Source: Voacanga thouarsii (taxonomy: Eukaryota > Streptophyta > Magnoliopsida > Gentianales > Apocynaceae). From it: a stretch of 64,000 bases of DNA. Positions 46,456 to 56,927 of this stretch are shown here, in pieces; positions within the stretch are counted from its first letter, which is position 1; each line of letters opens with the position of its first letter. Under the pieces are notes generated by a model. That model saw nothing but the letters and a program-made list of their open reading frames with translations. It had not been told where the DNA came from and searched no databases. Location: positions 310,001 through 374,000 of the forward strand of contig JANUWF010002120.1 in NCBI GenBank assembly GCA_026120185.1, given 5' to 3'. A program made the translations under genes and the position numbers.

Positions 46456-47871
46456 TGCATTGTATTGATTTTAATCAACCATATTTCTTTGGGTTAAGGT
46501 ACAATCTTCTTCAAAGAATTGTTGAAAATTTTTAATTTTTAGTAACTATTTTTATTGCTATTTTTGAAAGCTTAATACTTCAAATTTAGCCATGGGTTTG
46601 TTGTGAAATTTAGCCTATATGTTTGGTTGATGATTGGGTAGCTATTTGAAGTGTTAAAGTGCAGAAAATTTGAAGTTTATTAAGTATATTTGCTGCAAGA
46701 TATTTTGGACACAACAAATCCCGTAACTTATGTTCATGCTAATTTTGGGAGCTATAAAACTCAAGTTTTTTCTATGTTCTTGCTTTGAAATTTCTCCTTG
46801 ATGTCATATATATCATTGAGAATGAGATTTACTTGTGAATTTTGAGTATTGGAATCGCTATATAGTTAAAAATTTTGAATTAGCTTAAGTTACAAGGTTG
46901 CACACCAAGTGTTTGATGTGTAGTCTCATGACTTAGGATTGTGCTTATATGACAACCAAAGCTTTGTTTATTAAATCCCTATAAACTTTCTTGTTTGTTA
47001 ACTTATTTTTAGTGTGATTTTACTTTCCAATTGCTATCAGAAAAATTTTCTTGGAAGTGATAATTACCTTGTAGAGTAAATTGATGCATATTGATCATAT
47101 CAATTTATCTCTTTGAACTTTTGAGATTTCTTGTGATTTCATTACCTTGAGTAAGTTGATTGATCATCAAATTGAATTCAATTGATAATCCAATTGAATT
47201 CTTGAGGTTGTGATAACATCCTAAATTTTGAGAATCCTATCATTTGACTAAACGCCTACCAAGTGTTTAATGAAATGTTTGAGAGTCTTTACATAGTCTT
47301 GTAAGCTTACATTTTTTTTTTCACTTCCACTGAACTTAATTGATATACTTCTTATATTTGGTGGGTTAAATACGTAGATTGACATTTTCTTGTGATAATT
47401 GGGATTAAATTAAACATTGTCAATCTTTGAGTCCCATCCCATAGTATCCTTGTTTATTTGAATCCTTGTGATGCTTGTCTAGTTGTTGTCACTACATATC
47501 TTCTTGAGAAATCCTTGAGTTTATGCAACAACTTATTACTTGAAATTCTTATTGATTGAGTCTCATTCTTGTTATCCATCTAGTGATAACTCATTTCTTC
47601 TTAGGAACTTCTTGAACCTTTGGAACTTGGTTGACATTAACTAGTGGAACTAAATCCTTTGAATTGGGGAAAGAGTTGTGAAGAACTTGAGTATGGAATT
47701 GAAAGTTTGAGAAAAGGCAAGAGGGTGAGCTCATTTTAACAAAAGCCAAAAGGAGAGTATACACGAGTGAAGAATGACTATCAAAATTGAGTGATAAACA
47801 CATAAAGTGAGAAACTTTCCTTATGTTCTAAACTTAAATTTTGAAGGTATTTCTCCAGAAAGAAAATCACA
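46456..47871 (+). other. Long non-coding leader of the gypsy derivative
   Basis: About 1.4 kb between the PBS-like site and the first gag ATG. No domain or repeat was recognised. Confidence 0.5.
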
Positions 47872-48780
47872 ATGGCTAGTTGGAGTGGAAGTGGAGAGAG
47901 TGACTATTATGAGGAGTCTTGCTATGGTGAGAGTAGTTATAGGGAATGTGATGAATATGAACAAGAATATGAAAAGAATGATTATGAGAGCATAGGATAT
48001 TTGGATGAACATGATGAAGGGTTCAGTACAAGTGGAAGGAAGTATGGTAGCTGTGAAAGAGATCATTGGGAAAATGAAAAAGAATGTGAGGGAGTTTATG
48101 TGAAAGGAGTACAAAAATATTCAAAGAGTAGATTACAAGGAAGGAAGGAGGATGTGGAGAAAAGGGAGTTGAAGTACAATGAGAAGTTGATATCTCCGTT
48201 CCATAGGAAGAGAAATTTGAGGGAGTTATATAGATGTGAAAGAAGAATGGAAAAATTGTTTAAATGTTTTAAGTGTGATGGAAGAAACAAAGTGAATTGG
48301 GCATTAATGGGGTTCTCTAAAAATGTTTTAGAATTGTGGGAGCAAATGAATGCACAAAGAAGGTGAAGTGGGTATCAAATAGTGGTTTCTTGGGTAGAGT
48401 TTAAAGATTTGATGAGGGAATGGTTTGTACCCGATAAGTGAAAAATATATGGAAGTTTTTCTCACATGTCCTATAATTGTCTAGGAAGTTCTAAGCATAG
48501 TGAGGAAAGTACAATGCGTAATTTTACAAAAGGAGGAATGTGGAGAAAACAAGATTATTTTTGCTCTACTTGTTGGAAATATGGTTATAGTATATGTGAT
48601 TGCCCAAGATTGAATGATCAAGGAAGAAGTATTGATTTGCAAAAGGGTAGTACAATACCTTGTAAGTATTGTAGTGGCTATGGGCGTTATTTATTTGATT
48701 ATCATTGAAAATCCTCTAAGGAGCAATATAGTCAATTGAATAAAAGATTTGAGTTGAGAAAGAAACAATGTGAAGGAAAG
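47872..48780 (+). pseudogene. gag: Gypsy gag, broken
   Basis: The frame 47872-48366 (164 codons) opens MASWSGSGESDYYEES, a Glu/Tyr/Ser-rich N-terminus, followed by a basic segment and capsid-like residues VNWALMGFSKNVLELWEQM. After stops the sequence continues with VSWVEFKDLMREWFVPDK. Further on (48466-48708) are cysteine pairs CSTCWKYGYSICDCP and CKYCSGYGRYLFDYH, decayed zinc-knuckle-like motifs. Stops at 48364, 48440 and 48706 break it. Confidence 0.65.
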
Positions 48781-48901
48781 TAAAACAAATAGTAGAGTTT
48801 GAGCCAATGAAGCCAAGAAAAATGCTGAAAAGAATGTGCAAAGTGAGATTCATAATTTTGAGAAGAAAAAGAAGCTAGGAAAGAAAGGTAAAGGCTAAAA
48901 A

Positions 48902-49339
48902 TTGCCCAATCAAAAGGATGAGGAAGAGCATGAAGAAGTTGAGAAAAATGTTGATGAGATTGATGAGGAGCTTAGTGATAATGAAGAAGGAGAAGTCGAT
49001 CAATTGAGTCTAACAAATGGGGTGACTAAGGAGTTCTACAATATCTTATTCTTTCTAGATGAAGAGTCACATCCATTAGAAGTGTTAGAGAAGAATGAGC
49101 AAGGAGTTGAGCAAAATGGAGTAGAATTTGTTAAAGAGCAAATGTATTTAAGGAATGAGGTAGAGGGGGAGCAAATGCGTACTATAGATGAAGGACCCGA
49201 AAATGCTTCAAATACTTATGAAGTGGGAGAAAGCTCATATCTACAAGAGGAGAAAAAGAAGAGTTGGCTAGAAGTGGTGCAAAAGCAAATGAAAATGAGT
49301 GAAACTAGTGAGGATGAACTATCTAGTTCAACTTCATGA
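48902..49339 (+). pseudogene. Acidic linker between gag and protease
   Basis: 145 codons, very rich in Glu, Asp and Gln (EIDEELSDNEEGEVDQLS), ending in TGA at 49337-49339. The position between nucleocapsid and protease matches the acidic spacer in plant gypsy gag. No other domain. Confidence 0.5.
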
Positions 49340-49499
49340 AAAGACACCAAATCTAGTGGAGAAATTAGAATGAATGGAAAAGATGGAGATGCATTTGAGA
49401 GACCATATTCATTGATTGGTGTTACGAAGGAGGAGGTTGTGAAATCTTATGTGGTTGAAGGAAAAGAGGATTTACAAAAAGAAAATATTTTCTATTCAA

Positions 49500-49806
49500 G
49501 GTGTCAAATTAAACAAAGACATGTAGCTTAATTATTGATAGAGGGAGTTGCAAGAATTTGATTAGTGCTACATTAGTGGAGGAATTAGGAATGGAGACCT
49601 TGAAACATTCTAAGCATTACAAGTTTCAATGGTTGAACAATTGTGGAGAAGTGAAGGTAAACAAACAAGTCAAGGTTGAATTTGGCATGAGAAAATATAA
49701 GGATGAGGTGCAGTGTGATGTCTTTCCTATGCATGTTGGGCATCTATTTCTAAGAAGACCTTGGCTATATGATATAGATGTTGATAGGAATTTGCCCACA
49801 CAATAA
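49500..49806 (+). pseudogene. Gypsy retropepsin, truncated
   Basis: CSLIIDRGSCKNLISATLVE at about 49507-49575, then KFQWLNNCGEVKVNKQVKV and DVFPMHVGHLFLRRPWLYDI, the aspartic-protease-like domain of Ty3/gypsy. The expected DxGS is DRGS. Sequence jumps from RRPWLYDIDV to the 3' internal segment, so all of RT through integrase is deleted at about 49780. Confidence 0.75.
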
Positions 49807-50331
49807 GGCACATCTAAAGAAGGGGGATGGGAAGTCAACACTTGCTTCAAGGCTCCTTGGGAGCATTCAACATTTAAGAAGTTTCGAGAGGATTTCCAAG
49901 CCATCCAAGCATATAATCCAAGAGCCAAGAAGTTTGTAAAGAGATGAGTAGAATAGGAAGCTTTAAATGGGACACAAAAGGAACAACAATCCTTATGGAG
50001 AATCCTACCAACATTGAAACAGGGATTGAAGGCCGAAGAAGTATCAAGAAGAGCTCAAAATGATCAACATTTCATTTGGAAGATTAAGGGGACACATGGA
50101 AAAAAAATGGAGGTCAAATGAGTAGGGATAGAAGTGGAACAAAAAAGTGAAAGACGCCCTAGAGCCGAACCCTCGCTAGCTAAGAGTGATGGAATTAACT
50201 TCGGCCCGAAGCTAGCATAATTCTGTCTAGGACAGAACCTAGCTAGCGCCAGCTATGTGTGCCAAAGCCGGCGGCGGCCTAAGTTGGGACAATCCTGAGT
50301 TTTTACTATTTTTCTTGTTTTCAGCCTTTTA
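49781..50331 (+). repeat. 3' internal segment of the gypsy derivative, right copy
   Basis: It matches 42177-42740. It ends at TTTTCAGCCTTTTA, where a truncated Tekay-like LTR begins. Confidence 0.85.
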
Positions 50332-52123
50332 TGTAATACCCCGCATTTTATCTTTGACTAGCTACTATTTGTAATTGGATGAGAATTTATATCAATAGCC
50401 AGAACAAAAGTTGATCAATGTGATGAAACGAATATTTTGGCATGATAATATTTGGTCGGGACCTGGATGTAATTATTGCATTTGTTCTACCCGTACCCTA
50501 AATCTTCGAAAGGCTACTATTATTAATAAAATAAGAATTTGAGGGTACGCTGAGAAGAGAAATTGATCAGTGCGATGAAATGCATGTTTTGGTGTGAATT
50601 ATACTATTCGGGTCACCGGGGGCATTTTTGTTATTTTGACCACACCCGTGACTTTGACCGCAAATTTGACCAAATAGAGAAGGAATTGAAGAATTTAAGA
50701 ATTACCAATGGATTTAGTGAAATTTTTGGAGTTGAATGGTGAAATAAAGTATTTTTCCGTTTAAGACCCGAATTTTTGTTATTTCTGAGAAAAATTCTAA
50801 AATGCAGTTGAAATTGAAACAAGCAGCATAATATAATTAGTGGATGAAAATAGGTGTCATTTAGTGATTGGTTAATAAGGCCAAGTGTTTCTATTTGATT
50901 GGTTGAGATAAAAGTTTATAAGTATTTTTACTAAGCTTATTTAGCACGATTTTCATAAGCTTCCTTAATAAGATTTTGACCTCACTAATTCCAATTGACC
51001 ATGTGATATATTTGCCATAAGAATGGAGGTGGAGAGGTTGAAATATAGCTTGAATTTCATTCATAAAGAATGGAGAAAGAAAAGGAAGAGAAAAAGAAAG
51101 GAAAAGGAAAGAAAAGCTAGGGAAAATTGAGAGAAATAGAAAAAGGAGAGAGAAAGAAAGAAGTGTGTGTGTTCTTGGTGTTCTTGGAGCAGAATCACTT
51201 CAAATAGCCTCAAGCACATGGTAAAACCCTACCTTTCTTAAGTTAAAGTTGTTGTTGGGTGAATGATGATTTTGTTGATATGAATTTTAACATGAAAACA
51301 TTATTTTCATATCTTGATTTTGGATCAAAACTAGGGTTTGTGAACTTTTGTGTATGAACCTTATATATGCTTATATAAGTACCGGCTGCCTAAGGGTTTT
51401 TGAATGAAGTTTTGTGTGAGGAAGAAATGAATAATTATGGTGATTCGAAGGCTTATTTTTGGTTAAGAGGTGATGATCAAGGTAGAGTAAAAATGGAATT
51501 TACTTGTTTGGAAAAATTGATCAAACTAACTTTTGATTAGAAGAGATGAATTTGTATTGAATAAGTGTGACTTTTGTGAACTACTGAAAATTTGGAAATT
51601 CAGAATTAAAGATGATTTGAAGGAAAAATGAATGAATTAATAGTTTTAAGGTGTTAAAGATTAAAAGAGGACAAAGGAAAGCGTGAATAGTAAAAGCGAG
51701 GTAAAACTACTAGGGCTGTTTTTGCCCAGTACTGTGCCTCAGGAACCAGAATTCTAGAAAAGGGCTTCTACAGATTAAAGTTAAAATTCTTATAGTCATT
51801 TTGGTATATCATAGAGCCAAAACAGAGTTGTGGATTGAAAGTTATGTCCGAAACAAAATCATGTGTCAAAGCAGCAAAATTTCAGAATTTTGCTTAGAAT
51901 ATAGACGAATTTAAGGATGATTAACTATGTGATTTTGGACAAAATAATTAGGGAAATATGAAGTGAATCCCTTTTTTATGAAGGGAGAAAGGATGTGGGA
52001 AACAAAATGAAAGAATCGAACGAATGACGAAAAACGACGTGAACAAAAGTTGGACATCTTCCTTAACCGTTGGCTAAACATCAGTTGGACGTTGGCTACC
52101 TGTCGGGCACGTCAGCTAATGGT
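50332..52123 (+). mobile_element. Truncated Tekay/Del LTR, left part only
   Basis: It begins TGTAATACCCCGCATTTT and matches the start of the chromovirus LTR at 56928-60994 on the opposite strand (for example GAGAATTTATATCAATAGCC and GGCTACTATTATTAATA). The match ends near CGGGCACGTCAGC at about 52115, beyond which gypsy LTR sequence resumes. About 2.3 kb of the LTR is missing. Confidence 0.8.
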
Positions 52124-52401
52124 CTCTAAGCATTAAGGGATAATCTTAACTTCTTCTCTATTCTTATGTTCTAGGTTGCCTAGTGTGTTGATATGATTGA
52201 GTGAGATGCTGTCAATTCCAATTCTTGGTGTTCTAATCTCTAGTTAGATTAGGGTGTTAAGGTGTCTTTGAAGTAGGCTAGATTCATAATATCACAAGAG
52301 TGTTAATTTCCTAGCATTTTAGTGTTCTTTTGTGTGGATTTGGAAGGGTTTTTATTCTTGAGTTTAATCTCCAAATTTTGGTACTTCCTAAGATCTTATC
52401 A
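52124..52401 (+). repeat. Right LTR piece of the gypsy derivative
   Basis: It matches 46150-46440: AAGGGATAATCTTAACTTC, TAGATTAGGGTGTTA, TTTCCTAGCATTTTAGTG. It ends AAGATCTTATCA. Confidence 0.8.
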
Positions 52402-53697
52402 GTACGCCTCATTTTGAAAGTTACAAATGATTGATATTGTATTTAAATTCATCTACTGGAATTTTTGTAACAATGTTGGTGCCTAAGCAACATTGAAACT
52501 CCAAGGAGGAAGAAAAAAAAAAGGAAAAAAAGGGCTATAGCTTTTGGAACAAGTAAGGAGCTGTTTTCTTGGGCGATTGATCACAATTCTTGTGTTTTGA
52601 GCTTCCTGTGGTTTCCATCTAATTTTTCATGTAAATTTTCTTTTCTTTTGGGTCCCATATCACACGAGATTGTTTTCTTACAATGGTTTATTTATGGTGA
52701 TAAATAATATTGCATGAAAAATGGTGAGTAAAGAAAGAACCACCTTAGGATTAAACAAGATCATTTTAATTTTATTATTATGATATATAATCCATTATTT
52801 GGTCAAATAAGAATTAAAGGATAAAAATAGCATGTAAAAAGTTTATTTTTTGAAGCATGGATATTTATTTAATTTGTGATCAAATGCACAAGTTTTTGAA
52901 AATTTAATTTTTTTCTCTAGATAAAACAATTAAGAAAAATATTTTAAAATTGAACTCAGGAATTTAAAATAAAATTCATGATTTATTCTTCCAAAGAATT
53001 TTAGCCTTGAGATGGAGAATAATTTGAATTTGAGTATTTTAAATTTAGTTCCTAGAATAGGGTTTTTAACTTATGTAGTGAAAATAAAAATTCATGGATT
53101 ATTCTCTTAAAGACTATTATCCTTGATGTAGAGAATAATGTTGAACTTTTAGATTTTACTAAAGTTAATAAAACCAAATATATTTTTTAAAGAAAACATT
53201 TTTCTCAAAATATTAAGTGGGAGAGGGGTTTCAACAATTCCATAGCTTCCACTACCGATTCCTGTTAGAGATTGTAATTATTCTCATGTTATTCTGAACA
53301 TGATGTCGTATAGGATGGATTCCCATAAGAATCTAAAACTAACGGAGGAATTATAATTAAAGCTATGGATATATGTTGGTATCGGCCAACCTATGTTGGA
53401 GATATTAATATTAGATAATCCATAGGTAATGAGAGTAGTTGCCATCCTATCAACGGAATCATCTCTAAATCATTAACTTTGAAGTTTAATTAGTGATGGT
53501 TATACACTTAATTTAGAAAATTGTTAATCTTCATACGAAGCTTTGTCAATATTTCTAAGAGCCAAATTTGCATATTCTTTATAATGGTTTTAATAGGTTA
53601 ACCATATCATGAATATAATATGATATTTAAATGTGTATCTTTATATGTTTTTCAAAATAAACATTTTTCTGAATGATTTTTTTTTCAACTAATAGAA

Positions 53698-54645
53698 ATG
53701 TCTAGTTTCAATCATTTGTCCATTATTCTCAAGGAGAACAAGTTAACTGGACTAAAATATGTAGATTGGAAAAGAAATCTGAATATAGTACTCTCAGCTG
53801 AGGAGTATAAGTATGTTCTACCAACCCCTGTCCTGAAATTGGGAAAGATTCCACAAACCAAGATCGATGAAATGACTCAAAGCTATATGTTAGCTTATAT
53901 GTCCAATGTTCCGCGGTCTAAGTACGAGAACTTGCCTACTGCGTATGATATTAATATATTGTTGCACACCATGTTTGCTAACAAGAGCCAGCCTGCAAAG
54001 CAGAAAGCTCTAAGAGCAATCATGAACACTAGAATGGCTGAGGGGCATCGGTTTGCGAGCATATGCTCAAGATGATTGCTCATTTTGAGAAGGCCGAGGT
54101 CTTAGGGGCAATAATTGATCTTGCGAGCTAAATTGGCATGGTTTTTGAGACTTTTCATGATTCGTACTTTCAGTTCAAGTTAAACTATAACATGAACAAG
54201 TTGAGTATGTCTTTGACAGAGTTGACATAAGAACTTCAAGCTACTGAGAAAATCATGAAGCCTGTGTCAAAGGCTTTGGTTACTCATTCTGGTTCATCTT
54301 CTAGAACTAGGGCCCAGCTCAAGAAGTTCAAGAAGAAAAAAGCCCAAAATAACTCAGAGGCCCAACCTAAAGGATCTAAGCCTAGTTCTTCTGGGCCCAA
54401 TGCCAATCCCAAGAGCAAATATGGCAAGAAAGATTGCCCAGATTTCTTAGCCAAATCCTCTTTCAGTATTACTTTTTACTTAGAGTCTATCTTGATAATT
54501 AAATTATCATCTGCTTGGATTGTTGATTTCGGAACCACTACCATATTTGTAATTTCTTGGAGGGGTTCAGTAGGATTAGGAGACTTAGTAAAAGAGAGCA
54601 TGGACTTTGAGTGGGTAATGGAGCATAAGTATGGGTCGAAGCAAT
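53698..54645 (+). pseudogene. gag: Copia gag and protease
   Basis: The frame from ATG 53698 reads MSSFNHLSIILKENKLTG and WKRNLNIVLSAEEYKYVL, typical of copia gag N-termini, to about 54075. A frameshift follows at about 54055, then LKMIAHFEKAEVLGAI in another frame and a Lys-rich block (RAQLKKFKKKKAQ, about 54310-54350). The protease site reads SAWIVDFGTTTIF at about 54510-54550, where DSGAT is expected. Confidence 0.75.
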
Positions 54646-54999
54646 AAGAGACTTAGAACTTTTATTTGATTGTAATAGGATTTTAGTTTTCAAAGATATT
54701 TTATATGTTTCTAGTTTTAAACAAAATTTGATTTTAGTTTCAATATTGATTAATCAATGATATTTTGTTTCTTTCCATTTTGGTATTTCAATCAATAGAG
54801 ATAGAAAAGTTATTTGTTTTGGAAACATGTAATGTAATATTTTCTATGTTAATCCTATCAGTCATCAAATAAATAATACTCAAACAGAACCTAATAATAA
54901 GAAAGAAAGACCATATCAAAAAATTTGTATTTATAGCACAAAAGATTAGGACATATATATCCTAATTGGATTCAGAGGTTAATCTAAAATAGGTCTTTA

Positions 55000-56925
55000 G
55001 AGTTATTGAAATTGAAAAATGATCTCAGTGTAAATCTTGTCTTATGGGTAAAATAACCAACAGGTCATTTACTCAAAAGATAAAAAGGGCCAAGGAAATA
55101 CTAGAGTTAGTTCATACTAATGTTTGTGGTCCTATATCTACACCTGCTACAAGTTAGTTCATACTAATGTTTGTGGTCCTATATCTACACCTGCTACAAG
55201 AGGTTATGGATACTTCATCACGTTTACGGATAATCACATGTGTTTTGGTTATGTGTACTTGATGAGGCACAAGTATGATTCATTTGATAAATTTAAGGAG
55301 TTTAAGGTTGAAGTGGAGTGTCAAATAGGTAAATTAATTAAGAAGCTAAGATCGGATCGTGTTGGAGAATATCTCCTTGGTGAATTCAAGGACTACTTGA
55401 TACCTCTGGGAATAGTATTTTGACTACCTACACCTGAGACTCCTTAACAGGATGGAGAAGCTGAAAGAAGAAATAAAACTCTAAAGGAGATGGTCATAAG
55501 CATGATGAGTCGTGCAACTCTTTCTATTTCTTTTTGGAGATATGCTTAGGAAACATCAGCATATATTCTGAACTTGGTGCCTTCTAAGTAAGTGCCTAGA
55601 ACACCTTACAAGATGTGGACTAGATGTAATCCCAGTCTGAATCATCTCAAGGTATGGGGTTGTCTAGTTTATATACTGATTAAAAGCAGTAAGCTAAGCC
55701 CAAGGTTAGAATTGTGCTACTTTGTGGGGTATCTAAAAGGAACAAGGGGTGGATACTTTATCATCCTCAAGAGCAAAAGGCACTTGTGAGTACTCATGCT
55801 AGATACTTGGAAGATGTAAAAAGTATGTTCACTAAGGTTTCGAGTAAGGTGAAATTGGAAGAGAAATTGAGTGACACTTCAACTTTTAGTACCTTAATTG
55901 AGGAACCAAAAGAGGTACAACTAGATGTTCCTATACAAACCGAGCCACGCCGTAGTAGGAGGATATCTAGAAAGATGAACTAGAGATGCCTTTGCGGTAA
56001 TCTCCGACCATTAGGAATAAGATCCCACTAGATACGATGAGGCAATTTTAATATTGATGTAGACAAATGGCAAATAGCAATGGATGCTAAGATTGACTCT
56101 ATGTATCTCAATCAAGTTTGGGACCTTATCACTACACCTGAAGGGATTAAACCCATAAGGTATAAGTAGGTATACAAGAGAAAGAGAGGTGCAGATACAA
56201 AGGTGAAAATCTATAAAGTAAGGTTAGTTGTAAAAGATTATATTCAAAATGAATAGAATAATTATAAGGAGACCTTTTCACTTGTTGCCATGGTTACGTC
56301 TATTCGTATTCTCTTGGTCACACATATTATTATGACTACGAGATATGGTAAATAGATGTAAAAAATAGCCTTTATAAATGGGTTCCTTAGCGAATACATC
56401 TATATGACCCAGCCTGAAGGCTTCATTGCAAAAGCCCAAGAGCATATGGTCTGCAAGCTTACAAAGTCTATTTATGCACTTAAGTAAGTATTGTGTGCAT
56501 AGAATATACGTTTTGATGAGATTGTAAAGTCTTATAGTTTTTTATAAAATAATGAACTATATCTGTCTAGGAAGTCGGGTGGGAACAATATAACCTTTAT
56601 GGTACTTTATGTCGATGATATTTTACTCATAGGAAATGATTTAGGGACATTGTCATCTATAAAGGTTTGGCTATTAAGTCAATTTAGCATAAATGATATG
56701 TGAGAAGCTAGCTATATTCTTGGTATAGATGCTCTTAGAGATAGAAAGAAAAGAAAGCTAGGCTTATCCCATTCTACTTATATTGACAAGATATTAGCTA
56801 AGTTTAGCAAGGATCAATGTAAGTGGGCAATCATACCCTTTAGGCATGGATTGACCTTATCTTCCACGCAGTGTCCTAAGACATAATAAGAAAAAGAAAG
56901 GATGAGCAGAATTCCCTATGCTTTG
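55000..56925 (+). pseudogene. pol: Copia integrase and RT
   Basis: Integrase: ELVHTNVCGPIS, KKLRSDRVGEYLLGEF, GEAERRNKTLKEM (catalytic Asp and Glu positions recognisable), then PYKMWTRCNPSLNHLKVWGC, and a terminal block ending PRRSRRISRKMN at about 55980. RT: FNIDVDKWQIAMDAKIDSMY, FSLVAMVTSIRIL, NGFLSEYIYMTQPEGF and an intact VLYVDDILLIGND near 56600-56640. About ten stops. It ends at SRIPYALA where the chromovirus LTR begins. Confidence 0.85.
55106..55199 (+). repeat. Perfect 47-bp tandem duplication in integrase
   Basis: Units 55106-55152 and 55153-55199 both begin GTTAGTTCATACTAATG and end CACCTGCTACAA, without a difference. 47 is not a multiple of three, so it shifts the integrase frame. 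Confidence 0.95.
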
Positions 56926-56927
56926 GC

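Larger units (their letters stand above)
42177..52401 (+). mobile_element. Gypsy deletion derivative in internal-LTR-internal-LTR arrangement
   Basis: The 3' internal segment 42177-42740 recurs at 49781-50331. An LTR-like segment follows the first (to 46440, interrupted by 42988-46101), then PBS-like DNA, gag, a protease remnant, the second 3' internal segment, and a second LTR piece (52124-52401) next to an unrelated truncated LTR (50332-52123). RT, RNase H and integrase are missing. The exact gypsy lineage is uncertain. Confidence 0.65.
52406..56927 (+). mobile_element. Ty1/copia element remnant (gag-pol), plus strand
   Basis: Gag, protease, integrase and RT occur in copia order. A possible LTR end with decayed PBS (TTACA then ATGGTTTA) is at about 52678-52690. 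It is cut at 56927, inside RT/RNase H, by the chromovirus LTR. The rest of its 3' end is not in the window. Confidence 0.8.
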
